Positions 1-11,124 of a DNA stretch of 47,086 nt are shown piece after piece. The notes below the pieces were generated by a model. The model was not told the DNA's origin and searched no databases. It saw nothing but the letters and a program-made list of their open reading frames with translations. The first letter of the stretch is position 1. Each line of letters starts with the position of its first letter. A program made the position numbers and the translations under genes. Source of the DNA: Dichomitus squalens LYAD-421 SS1 (taxonomy: Eukaryota > Basidiomycota > Agaricomycetes > Polyporales > Polyporaceae). The stretch covers positions 225,873 to 272,958 of the forward strand of contig NW_006766919.1 of NCBI RefSeq assembly GCF_000275845.1, given 5' to 3'.

Positions 1-545
1 TCTAGCTCGTCCTCCGACCACTTCCCCATCCGATGCTCCCCCATCTGCCTCATGTCCGCTCGATGACCCTGAGTCTGAATCCAATCCCAACCTTTCCTCT
101 GCCCAAGCCTCCAACTCATCGGTGTCCATGCTTGAAGCACCGGATCCCTCAGATGTCCGCTGATTGAGTGATGCCATGCCTGCCGAGGATGGGCTTGTGA
201 TAGAACGCGTGCAATCAGTATGGTAGGATCGCCAATCATCTCCGAGGATTTGAGACCAAGCGTCAGAGGACTGCGAGCCCAGAGAGTCGCCGGAGGAATC
301 TGAAGCTGAGGGTGGCAAGGAGAGAGAAGATAGCGATGACAAGCTAGACAGGGTCACACTGGAGTGACGACGGAGGCGACCGGTTGGAAGTAGTGTAGCA
401 CGACGGCGTGCAGCAGCCTTTTGGCGAAGCTGCGCTTTGTAACGAGCTAGACGAATGTAAGCCCTGAGAGATTTCTCTGCGAGAGCACGACGGACAGTAC
501 GGCGAGGCATCGGGAAGATGGTTAGGAAGGTAGGTAAGGCGCTCA
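1..545 (-). CDS. Partial unknown Ser-rich protein, N-terminal part
   Basis: An uninterrupted minus-strand frame runs from an ATG at 545 to the left edge (181 codons, no stop seen), so only the N-terminal part is visible. A second in-frame ATG at 509 starts the more protein-like stretch MPRRTVRRALAEKSLRAYI, followed by an Arg/Lys/Ala-rich helix (to about residue 60), then a long acidic Ser/Gly/Asp-rich region. I do not recognise the family. Basic-helix plus Ser-rich proteins of this look occur in basidiomycetes, some near transposase genes, but I cannot show that link here. The frame is open over its whole length and its composition is not random, which supports a real coding region. Introns could lie beyond the edge. 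Confidence 0.5.
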
Positions 546-1420
546 TGTGTTTGGAACTAGAATATTACATAATCGAACAGCCTGAAACTTGCTGCGCCCA
601 TCGAATGCCTTAACACCTGCGGAATCGTAGTCAGAATCGCGCGCAGAATCACTGTGCATGAAGGGGTAGGTCAAACCTGACTCCGATTCTGGGACGTTTC
701 TCCAGGCCGCTTCTGACCAGAATCGAACCAGAATCGGGGCTGAATCGTAGGCTGAATCGCCCACTCTGACCTCCCCTATTGTCGAAGCAGAAAAGAGATG
801 GACTGGTGCGAGGACAGGAATGAGGGTGCAGACGCATCTCGGAAGGAGGACGCTTGTAGTGCATTGAGCTAGATAACGTATCTGGAGAGTAAAGCCATGC
901 AACAACCCCATGATCTCTGTGTGCGGTGGTGAGTGGTGACGGCACATACGCGACGTCCTTGATCACAAACTGAAAATGCAGGGGAAGATGTAATCGTATA
1001 AATCGGAGACTGAAAACTTCGTGTCCGGCTCGTCCGGGCATGAAGCCCAAAGACAAAAAGTCTATGGGACTTCTATGTTCGGATAACGAACTGATATAGC
1101 GATAGGACGAAGAACGGAGGACACGGTCGAATACATACTGCAATATAATACACTCCAACCAAAATGGATGAGTCCCAACCACACAAACACCACACATATA
1201 TCATCTCCTAGAGTCCCGCTTGAAATATGGGCTATTCACGGCCGTGCCTTGAATCATGTCGAATACGGTTTCTCCGAAGCCGAGATATTTCTCGGCGACT
1301 GAGCGTATGGTAGGATCGGAGAGCTTCTCCGTTTCAACGCTGCATCGGTCTTCAGCACCACATCCTACAGTAGTGGTCGGATGGTTGTACGTACGTGAAT
1401 CCGCTCGATCGTCTCACGCC
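546..1420. other. Non-coding interval with phased GAATC repeats
   Basis: No convincing gene. The visible signal is a series of GAATC words: at 622, 634 and 646 (12-bp steps) and at 720, 731, 742 and 753 (11-bp steps), that is, about one per DNA helical turn. The interval lies upstream of the partial gene at the left edge and could be its promoter or 5' UTR. Confidence 0.4.
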
Positions 1421-1605
1421 AGCCAACAAGGTACTGACTAGGGCAGCGTCGACTGCGTAGTGTACGAGTCTTCCGATCATGATGAGGGTTGTGGTTGCGG
1501 TGTCCTCAGAAGACCGTGATGGCGACGAGTTACGGGGCGTTCGGGACAAGTTCAGTGAAGCTGTTATGTAGGAAGAGACGAGTTGGGAGAGAGACAGCCG
1601 AAGAG
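1421..1605 (-). pseudogene. Possible remnant of a fungal multi-span membrane protein (DUF6534-like)
   Basis: On the minus strand the translation ends in a stretch (MIGRLVHYAVDAALVSTLLA) that resembles the segment of DUF6534-type basidiomycete membrane proteins where a cytosolic Arg/Ser/Thr loop leads into a late transmembrane helix. A plausible donor follows at once (GGC then GTGAGA). The upstream exons with the other membrane helices are not visible: the same frame upstream is low-complexity and lacks hydrophobic segments. I call it a remnant at low confidence; a chance resemblance is possible. Confidence 0.25.
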
Positions 1606-2249
1606 ATTCCGCATGCGTTCGGCAGGGGGCAAGAGCCTGCAGGGAGTTTGCTTCAGGAATACCGTTCGGACTTATCACCGACAGACAAGTCTTATCTGCC
1701 GTTACATATCCTCCACAAATTGCTGCGGCGCCGACGGGGTCCGATGATGGCCGCCGTCGTTGCGGGTTTCTCAAGGCTTGTCTTCGATCTCGTCCTCCCT
1801 CCTTCTGCCGCCCAGTCAATTCGGAATTCGGAGTTTCGCTCGCTGCAGTGCTGCTTTTTCTTGGGAACTCAGTCCACTCTATCGCTGTCCGAGCAGCGAA
1901 TGCGACACAAGCAAACGTCATGCGTGCTGAAAATACTCTCATACGTCCTATCCAGGCCATTCGCGAAGTTGATATTGTCCATTGATCCTAGCTCACCGGG
2001 GGATCCGTACGCCTCTTGTGGTCGGTGAGCCATGGATCTGCGAACGCAAGGGATATCAGTGCGATCACCTGGCACCACCCTAAGCCACTAGTTATGTAAC
2101 GTGGAATGCGCGCGATATCCTTGCCTGACATGCGCATGCACATCTTCCGCCTCAAACAGCCTAGACGTCGCTCATCCGTTACTCATATACGCTCCCCCTG
2201 TCTCTCTTGTGGTCTCATCGATAACCCGAGTCCCACCAATCCGTCAATC
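1606..2249. other. Intergenic, upstream of sulfite oxidase
   Basis: Nothing that reads as a gene. An in-frame ATG at 2106 would extend the sulfite oxidase N-terminus by 48 residues rich in Arg and Ser, so the last 150 bases may be either 5' UTR or a targeting extension. Confidence 0.4.
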
Positions 2250-3541
2250 ATGGTCCGCGTTTTGGAGGACATGGACTACTCTGGAGAAGTACCCCACTCG
2301 GAACACCTCATTGTGCGCGGAACGGAACCATTCAACGCAGAGCCCACTGCCGCCGCTTTGGTGGAGTTCCCCATCACCCCCGAAGACCTTGTTTACTGCC
2401 GCAACCACAGTCCGGTCCTCGATATCGACGAGTCTACATGGTCTGTTCAGGTCAATGGCGCTGAGAGGTCCCGCTCATTCACTCTCGAGGAGCTTCAAAC
2501 CAAGTTCCCTCGAGTCGAGGTAGTGGCGGCACTCCAGGTGAGCACATATCTGCATATGATTCATCTACCAGTACCGAGGTCTTCTCGTAGTGTGCTGGTA
2601 ACCGGAGGAAGGAGATGGACCAGGTGAAGCCCGTCAAGGGTATCCTCTGGTACGACGGCGTCATCGCCAATGCCCGCTGGGCTGGCGTCCGTGTCCGCGA
2701 TATCCTCCAAGCCTCGGGTGTAGAGTCGGAGTCCTTGCAAGGGTGGCACGTGTGCTTCACGTCCAACGTCACTCCGTGCCAAGACGATAGGGACTATGGA
2801 GGCTCGGTCCCTCTGATGACTGCCATGGATCTTGCAGGCGATGTGCTTCTCGCATACGAGGTGAGTGACCCGCTGTCTACGAGCCCCCGTCCTCGTGGTC
2901 TGAGCCGTTGCACTTTCATAGATGAACGGTCAACGCCTGTCTCCCGACCACGGATACCCATTGCGTGTAGTCGCGCCAGGATACCTCGGCGCGCGCTGGG
3001 TCAAGTGGGTAGACACTATCACGGTATCTCCGAACGAGTCCCTCAACTTCTACCAACAACGCGACTACAAAGTCCTTCCCGAAGACGTACGCCCCTCAAA
3101 TCCCCTTCTTTCCTACCATATCTGTACACGCTCATGTTCCGTGCTTCCCCGTGACAGGTCGACACCCCTGAAAAGGCTGGTCCCGTCTGGGCGAAGACGC
3201 CCTCGCTCACCACGCTGCCCATCAACTCCGTCGTCGCCTCCGTCACCCGCCGCGGCACAGGCGCTATTCACGTCAAGGGCTACGCCATCGGTAGCGGGGA
3301 CGTACAGATCGCCACCGTTGAAGTGTCGATCGACGACGGCGCATCGTGGATCCCCGCGAAGATCACGTACCAGGAGGGCAAGTGGAGCTGGACGCTGTGG
3401 GAGGCGACGCTGGAGGGCGTGTCGGACGGGGGCGTGGTGTTCAGTCGTGCGGCGGACCGCTTGGGAAGGCGGCAGGAGAGGGAGGGGAGTTGGAATCTCA
3501 GGGGCGTGGCGTATAACCCGTGGGGGAGGGGGAAGTGGTAG
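2250..3541 (+). CDS. Sulfite oxidase-type molybdopterin enzyme (no heme domain)
   Basis: Four exons joined in phase: 2250-2537, 2591-2860, 2922-3086, 3158-3541, giving 368 residues; introns are 53-71 bp with GT-AG ends. The family oxidises sulfite to sulfate using molybdopterin. Exon 2 opens with CAGNRR, the conserved loop whose Cys (Cys97 here) ligates Mo. The C-terminal third is the Mo-co dimerisation domain and ends with the family hallmark [14 protein letters not shown]. No cytochrome b5 heme domain is present, so this is the plant/fungal-like short form (usual length near 370-400). The last residues (GKW) are not a PTS1 signal. The start at 2250 gives a compact protein; an upstream in-frame ATG at 2106 would add an Arg/Ser-rich leader that could be a mitochondrial signal. 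Single copy, with no functional link visible to its neighbours. Confidence 0.92.
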
Positions 3542-4700
3542 GTTGTCCTAAGTGGTCTTCTTGGGATGGGTCGAAGTCGTTCTCGTATTCATCATATGGT
3601 CTCTTGCTTTGGAATCTTGTTGACATACGTTGCTTCAGATACATGCTTGATATGTTGGCTTGCGGTAGCGGAATGTGTGCATATCACCTTCCACTCCTTT
3701 GATGTTTATCTGGAGCGTTCCGATTGCCCTGACAATTCATTATATACCAGATGGATCGTTGTATACGCTCATGAGGGTGCGTACTCCGCTTCCCAGGGAA
3801 AATCGGAAACAATTGACTGCAAACAAGTTGTAGACCTTTGCCCACACTTCTGCTTATGTCATCTGGTATCTTGTGGCAGATGTCTACACACGTTGGGTTA
3901 GTCCACCTGACGGTACCGAACTCGTAAAAATCCCTGCTTTCATAAAGTTACGGCCTTCGCCCCACCTAACCTCTGCGCGAGGCGTCCACGACGACGGGAG
4001 GTTGCCGTTGAATGATGGAGAGTTTGTGCGGTCAGCAGCGCGCCCAAGGTTGTCTGGACACGTTGAACGCCTTTCCGCCACTGGGAACAGGACAACTTCA
4101 GGTGCGCGGGCTCTCTTGGCGTTGAATAGAATGAGAGATACTGACGTCCCTATGATAGGATAACGGCGCCTAGCGCTCGAACGGGTGGGCAGCGGTTTCG
4201 GCGCATCGCGAGTGCAAGCGTCATCGCCGTTGCCGGTATGGTACAATAAAAAAAGTTGTGATCAGTGATGCATCTTTTTTAGGTGTGCATCACCTCTCGC
4301 CCCTCCTGACGCTGCTCCCATTCGTGCCCTTGACGGTGCTTGCAGCATGCGACATGAACGGGCAAGATATCGTATGTACGTCCCTGTCCTCTTTCGCCAG
4401 TACTCCTTCTCGCTTGGCATCCCTATTTGGTTGCGGACGTAGTTGGACACTTGCCGGCGTTACATTATGTAGTCAGACTTCATGCGTTTTTGCGTCGTCG
4501 CCAGCAACCTTGATAATTGCCTCTCTGGAAACATTCATGGGACTGTCGCATTTACTATGGAGGACTCCGACTGCAAGACGATATCTTTAGGTTCTGCGCG
4601 CAAGGTTTTGTGCGCCGGCGCTGCTGCCCTGGAGACCAAGGTGAATTATAAGGCCTTTCCTTTCCCTCCGAGCGATGAGTATTGCCATCCCTATCCAACC
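3542..4700. other. Intergenic, with possible chitinase leader remnant
   Basis: 3542-4250 shows no gene. From 4281 to 4374 the plus strand encodes a hydrophobic run (LSPLLTLLPFVPLTVLAACD) followed by a GTATGT donor, which resembles a secretion signal like those of the two chitinases downstream, but it has no in-frame ATG of its own. It may be a leftover first exon of a third chitinase or an alternative upstream exon; unresolved. Confidence 0.3.
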
Positions 4701-6491
4701 ATGTATACCCACGCGGTTAACATATATCTCCTCTTGCACACCGTGATATGCACTGTTGTCTCGATCACTATGGCCCAGGCGGCCACTTTCGACATGGCAC
4801 GGACAGATAATGTACGTCCTTTCGTTCCATGACCCTGAACTGTTCTACTGAAAATTTTTCTGCAGCTAGCAATGTAAGTACCAGAATGCGACATGCCATA
4901 CTACGATCTGAGACAAGTCGCAGCTACTGGGGACAGGGTGGTCAAGGCGAGCCAGACCTGATCGACGTCTGCAATGTACACCAATCATCGTCTTCCTAGA
5001 GAACCGTGCTGTTACTAACAACTAGAGGTTGCAGAAAAAAACATATGACACGGTCATCCTTGCATTCATCACGACCTATGCAGGAAACCCAGGATCTTTG
5101 ACTTATAATTTTGGTGTACGTGAATCAAACTTCTATTGATGTCCCTAATCACTCACTATATGACCGCAGAATGACTGCAGTCAAGCGGAGATCGATGGAT
5201 GCGCGAAGCTTGGCGAGGCTATACAGACCTGTCAGAAGAACGGCAAGCTCGTGACTGTCTCCGTAGGCGGCGCCGACAGCAGCATCAGTCTATCGTCCGA
5301 CGAGGCTGCAGAGAGTTTCGGAGAAACTGTATACAATCTCTTCCTTGGGGGTAAAGACCAAAGCCGTCCTTTCGGCGATGGAGTGATCTTGGATGGGTAT
5401 GTGTATGCTCCACGGAGTCCGTCACGACAGTTCAGGTCACTGACCGCATTCATTACTTACCAGAGTCGACCTTGATATTGAGGGCGGGAGCACAGAGCAT
5501 TTCCCTGCGTTCGCGAATCACATGTGGGAATATGCGAAAGAGCAGGGAGACACCAAGAAGTACTACCTGACAGGCGCGCCGCAGTGCCCATTCCCGGACC
5601 AGTATATGTCGGCGTAAGTTCTCATTCTTGCTTCCGATAGTCGTCCTAGGCGATTGACCACACCGGTAGTGTTCTGAATCAGGCACACTTTGATGCAGTT
5701 TACGTTCAGTTCTGTAAGTGTTCCATCCTCCTTCGGTGGGTGGAAACGGTGCCTGATGCCGAATAACAGACAACAACGAGGAGTGGCCTTGTGGTCTTCT
5801 GGTGGACGATCCTCAGTATGGCTGGAAAACCTTCAATTTTGCTACATGGTACGCATTGCGATCAGACCTGATTCAGCCAATTGAGAGGCAAAGTAGGAAT
5901 ACCTGGGCATTGAACACGTCCCTCAACCAGGGCGTCAAGATCTATATAGGCGCTCCTGCATCAGCACAAGCCGGGAAGTACTATGCGGACGCGCATACTT
6001 TAGCGAAGGTTATTAAAGTAGCGCAGAAGAACTACTCGTCATACGGTGGAGTCATGATGTGGGATGCGGCGGCAGCCCAAGGTTCGCATTGACATCGTTC
6101 AAGGCGTCAGACTGATTTGACTCCTCTCTCTCCAGAGAATGGAAACTTTGACGAGCAAATCAAGCAGTTGTTGGTTGGGAATGGAGGATCGGGACCATCT
6201 TCTTCTCCCATCTCCAGCGGCTCCAGAACAGTTACGTCCGCCTCGCATTCTTTCAGTTCTACGGCGACAAATACGGAGACGGCCACGAGCACCGACACGG
6301 GCGGTAACTCTGCCGACACGAGCACGACTGATTCAGGTACTGCGACAGACACTAGTCTAACCGCTATCCCCCACCACAAACATAGAACGAGCTCGAGTTT
6401 GGCGACCTCACGCGCTGCCTCAGCTTCCGCTTCGTCCACTGCCAGTGCGTGCATGGCGCACAAACGTACACGCTTAGTAGAGGGGCAATAG
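4701..6491 (+). CDS. Secreted class III chitinase (GH18), no chitin-binding module
   Basis: Ten exons fit in phase: 4701-4811, 4866-4873, 4924-4975, 5035-5115, 5170-5396, 5464-5613, 5670-5713, 5770-5848, 5897-6081, 6136-6491 (430 residues). The product should hydrolyse beta-1,4 GlcNAc bonds in chitin, in cell-wall remodelling or attack on other fungi. An N-terminal hydrophobic leader (about residues 1-27) is followed by the GH18 barrel start LAIYWGQGGQGEPD. The catalytic DxxDxDxE motif is intact (DGVDLDIE, acid Glu166) and is split by an intron after its first Gly. PQCPFPD and VYVQFY are further class III signatures. After the barrel comes a Ser/Thr-rich tail (about 315-410) that ends without the CBM seen in the neighbour downstream. 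Exon 2 is only 8 nt. The upstream paralogue of a tandem pair. Confidence 0.9.
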
Positions 6492-7697
6492 TATATGCTG
6501 TGGCTGAGTGAGGCCTTTGGCACCCGCCTTGGGCGGACTGATTGCTTATTACCTTTACTGTGCCGATTTATGAACTGCATACTGTGATCATGTTCCCGAA
6601 TGGGACGAGAAGCGATATTGGTGATTGGCCGTACGTCTTCACCCTGAAGTCACTGGTCAGATGAAGTGGGGCATGGTGATGCGCACTCTACCAGCACTCT
6701 GCACGAACACCTCACCGCGCATACAGGGTGCGCAGTTCTAGTCAAGCAATCGGTGCTCCTGCTGCACATATGTGACCGGCCCGGGAAGAACTTGTTCTTC
6801 GGCGGTTGATCGATGTCGACGTGAGTTTATCTCGGCGTCTCTTGAGCAGCACCTTCTCCCACCACCTTGCTTAATTTCATAGCAGAGCGCTGACTCCGGA
6901 TGGCAGTCTCCGATCTGCGCCAGACATCTACATGCTTTCTTTGCTATCCTCATGCGTGGCGTGTCTTCGTTCATGGCTGGTCGGGCGCGATGTCCATGAT
7001 ACTCCCAGCCACCGCCAGCGTCGAGAGTCGACAGATCAGACACTCCGAACATGCATACGCCAGTCTACAACCATGAAGATTGCATGCATGAGCTGCGTTT
7101 CTACTCGTCTTGTCTGAAATGGGATGCCGATAAACCAGTTCGTATCATGGCACGAGGTTCATCGACGATTAGCGGCAAAATTATCATGTGTTCTGCTTTC
7201 TTCACTCTACGCAGCCACGCAACAATGCGAAAGTCTGCGTGTTCATCGTGCGGTACGTTGACTCAGGCATGTCTTTCGAAGCGTTCATTTCTGAGACAGT
7301 ACCGGGTCCAAAGCGAGCCTGGGTGCAAGTCTTCTCACAGCCGAGGCGTTCTCGTCTGCTGTTCGATCGCACGCATACACGGATCGATGGGCTTGAGTTA
7401 GAACGCCGATGTTCATGCCTCATCATATCTTAACCTTCCGCTTTCCATATGGTAATACACGCGACGATACAATGCGCTATCTCCATTTCTGCTCTTACTC
7501 GATCGCTCAGTTCTGGAGCGAGGTCAGTTATAAGAGCGTGAGTTGAGACTCCGTCTAAGCGCACCGCTGTGTTCATGTGCTACTCGACATCTGCTGATAA
7601 ATACTCTCCGCTATCCGCCAGATCCTATCCTTCAGGGCGTCCCTACAGGTCACATATACAGCTCCACTCGCGAACTCTCGCTAGCTCCGACTATAAT
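6492..7697. other. Intergenic between the chitinases
   Basis: No gene recognised on either strand. The only promoter-like signal is TATAAG at 7529-7534, about 165 bp before the second chitinase start; its use is unproven. Confidence 0.4.
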
Positions 7698-9661
7698 ATG
7701 ATGCTTTCTTGGCTAACACCCTTACTTTCGGTCTGGTTCCTGATGCTCCATGCCGTGGCTTACGATAATTCGCGAAGCGACAACGTGAGTCCGTTCAGAT
7801 CGTATTTCGGTGTCTACGTATGTTGATATCTGAACAACCAGGTTGCGGTGTGAGTACAACGACGACGTGTACCACTTTGCATGCTTCTCATGCGCGCGAT
7901 ACAGCTACTGGGGACAGAATTCGTATGGAGCCACCCACAGTGACATTGCGAACTATCAAAAGAATCTCTCTTCGTACTGCCAGGTGAGATATATCGGCTT
8001 CAAATGTCCGACTTCTGACCATCTTACTGCTCATCTTATCAGGATGATTCGATCGACGCAATTCCTTTGGCATTTCTCAACGTATTCTTCAGTGATGGTA
8101 ACTTGCCTTCTATCGACCTCTCGAACGTAAGTGACTTCTCAATGCCTCGGGAGAGCAAATGGCAAGAGTAGGATGTTGATTCCTTGTGTAGATCTGCAGC
8201 ACTGTCGACTCTCCTATCTTTCCGGACACGAATCTTCCTGACTGCTCATTCATTGCGTCGGATATACAGACCTGCCAGTCCAAAGGCAAAATTGTCACGA
8301 TCTCACTAGGGGGTGCGACTGGCGGCGCAGGGTTTTCCTCAGCAGATCAGGCCACCTCGTTTGGCGATACCATCTGGAACCTATTCCTTGGTGGGACGAG
8401 CGATACCCGTCCTTTCGGCAGCGCTGTTCTCGACGGGTATGTCTTCCCCCATCGCGTGTGGAAAATGTACAATGCTGACGAGGCACCGCTAGTATTGACT
8501 TGGACATCGAAGGTGGCTCCACTCAGTACTTCGACTCGTTCGTGAACCGCATCCGCACCCTTGCACAAGGCTCGAGCAAGCAGTATTATGTCACCGCTGC
8601 TCCTCAGTGCCCATTCCCGGATGCCTACCTTTCCACGTACGTTGTCTGGCTCCGCTTGTCCCATACTCCGCAGCTAACGTCGAGCATCCCACAGGGTTTT
8701 GAACGCCGTCGCATTCGACGCTGTCTACGTGCAGTTCTACAATAACTTCTGCGGACTGACGAACTATAACAACCCTAACGCATGGGACTTCGACCAGTGG
8801 GACACCTGGGCAAAGACAGTCGCGATCAACAAAGACGTCAGGGTTTACATCGGTGCTCCCGCTTCCCCTTCTGCTGCCGGCTCTGGATATATCGACGCAG
8901 CTACCCTGGGCAAGATTGCCGTTGCGACGCGCAGCAACTATTCCTCGTTCGGCGGTATCATGCTCTGGGACGCTTCGCAAGCATTTGGTACGCGTTGTGT
9001 GCAGTTTTCTTCCGTGCTCAATCAACTCAGTGACCTACCTGTAACAGCGAACGATCGCTTCGACCAAGCTATCAAGAACGCGGTTCGTCAGGGTGGCAGC
9101 GGCGGTGGCGGCGCGACCTCTAGCCCCGTCACCGTCTCTGTTCCTTCCACCACTATGAGGTCTATATCAAGCCCAGTCTCTAGCACGACGGTAGACTCTG
9201 CGACGACTACACTCTCGACGACGAGCGCCATCTCCTCTACCCAAGTCTCCCTCACGACGCCTGTCTCCTCCGCGACGTCAGTTTCTGCTACGACTGCACC
9301 TTCAATCACGATCCCGGTCTCCATCACATCTACGCCCATCAGTACGCCATATACCACATCCTTCGCGTCAAGCACTACTGTAAGCGCAAGCTCATGCGCA
9401 AACGCCGCCTCCTGGATCGCCCAGACCGCCGTGAGTCCCCCCAAGTGTCCATAGACGTCCAGCTTCGGCTAATCTTTGAACATCTCATAGTATACTGGGG
9501 GCCAGCAGGTCAACTACAACGGCCACCTCTGGACCGCCAAGTACTGGACGTACAGCGATACTCCCGGGGGCGCTGCCGGCTCCTGGACCGACGAGGGCGC
9601 GTGCCCGTCATTCAGCACGGCTCTCCCGGATCAGACCAGCGCCTTTCAAATTCGCCGGTAG
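7698..9661 (+). CDS. Secreted class III chitinase (GH18) with C-terminal CBM5/12
   Basis: Nine exons in phase: 7698-7784, 7842-7849, 7905-7983, 8043-8126, 8192-8436, 8493-8636, 8695-8987, 9048-9430, 9491-9661 (497 residues). A signal peptide (about 1-21) precedes the barrel start VAVYWGQNSYG. The catalytic motif is intact (DGIDLDIE, acid Glu174), with an intron after the Gly exactly as in the upstream paralogue. A Ser/Thr-rich linker (about residues 335-425, probably O-glycosylated) leads to a chitin-binding module of CBM5/12 type (SCANAASWIAQTA, then YNGHLWTAKYWT and SWTDEGAC), split by the last intron. The CBM should tether the enzyme to insoluble chitin. Tandem duplicate of the gene at 4.7 kb with mostly shared intron positions, including the 8-nt exon 2. 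Two adjacent ATGs (7698, 7701) could start it. Confidence 0.93.
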
Positions 9662-11124
9662 CTTCGCGGCTGCGCGCCCAAGTGAGCACGAGAAACACAT
9701 GCTGCAGTGGCTTTACATCTTGTGAGAAAGGATCGTGAGAAAGGATCGAAACGATGGTAGGAAGGCGGGCAGACGGTATTTATCAACCTATCTATTTGCG
9801 TCTAGCTTGAGGTGTCGTACTCGCCCCTGGTGGGGATATAGGTCTCATGAGAGCTGTACTTCTCTGGTATATGGTTTCACGAATAGATCTAGGATTTAGT
9901 ACTCGGGGTCAACTTGCGTAGTACGGGAATTGCCTCCATCGACGTCCTGGCGGCGGACCGATTCCCCCAGAGATGCAACGGTAGTTCGACTGCGGAATAG
10001 CGGGATTTTTGAAAGGCTCTAATCTGACACCGCTCCAATGATGCCTACGAGTCGCATGGTCAGCATGCAGGACCACTCATGACCCGAAACACGCGATACC
10101 CATATGGCCACTGCCCCAACGTGAAACGGAGATGGGAAGAAGGGTCCGACTTGTCGTCGAAGGTCCGCGTCGCTGATCATCGAATAACGCTCCGAACAGG
10201 GACATCGTGCCCAGGACTCAAGCTCAAGGAGGATAACAAGCGTTGTAGCGCGAAGAAGTCAAGAACGTGTTCTGCGTTGGGGTGCCATGCGTTGTTGGCC
10301 TTCACCCCTAATTTCACGAGAAGGCAGTTATCTTTATATAAAACGGGGAAGGGATCCGTATTGCATGATTAGGAGAAGGCATCCGGTATGCTAGATATAT
10401 ATGCGAAGTCATGAAAGGCCGTGAGGATGATTGCAGGTGTGAAGGTACGCGGGACGTTGAAGAATGAGGGTTCTACGGATATGGACGCTGGTCAGGACAG
10501 GTAGCGGGACTGTGCGATAGGTGGTAGGCAGTGGTGGTACATGACAGTCTGAGTCGGAGCGAAGATACCGGGGGACAGAATGCGGAGCGGGATTCGCGAG
10601 TAAATGCATGCGAGATGGAAAGCAAGACTGCGAGGAACCGTAGATGAGCTAAAGATATATGGGAATATGGGATGCGAGAAGGGATCGTTATATGTACAAC
10701 CTTCATTGATTGGTCCTTTCGGAAGAGATCACAGGTAGTATTTTGGGCTCCAGGGAGTGATGGGAGGGGATGCAGGGCATCCGCAAGCATGCCAGGCGCA
10801 CAGGCAGCGGAGAGGAAACAGCAAACGGATCGACAACTGATACGTAGCACGTTCGCCTTTCATTCGTTAGGGTTGATTACCGGTGTGGGGAAGAAGGGCG
10901 CGGACGGATGACGGGCGATAGAGAGCAGGCCATCATGCCGCACGACCATGGCGAACGCACGATGCACGCAGACGTCCACAGCCCTACGGAGATGACAGAA
11001 CTCAGTTCCAGGAGCCCCTCATGATCAAGCAGATTCAAAACTCACCTCCACCTCCAGTCAGATCCACGCTTCTCCGCAGGCCAGGAGCACGTTTCCGCGG
11101 GGCACATGCAGGGCAGAGGATCGG
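9662..11124. other. Intergenic, convergent gene ends
   Basis: Lies between the 3' ends of the CBM chitinase (plus) and gene X (minus), so it holds the terminators of both. I see no further gene; the open frames here have no family look and no splice support. Confidence 0.45.

Noticed and set aside
543..1197. Overlapping open frames on the minus strand
   Set aside because: Low-complexity translations (DSAYDSA-like) produced by the GAATC repeats; no splice support or family resemblance.
6738..7433. Several open frames between the chitinases
   Set aside because: Short, overlapping on both strands, no domain look, and not shared with any paralogous locus.
10079..10911. Open frames between chitinase and X1
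   Set aside because: Composition looks random; region is the convergent 3' space of two good genes.
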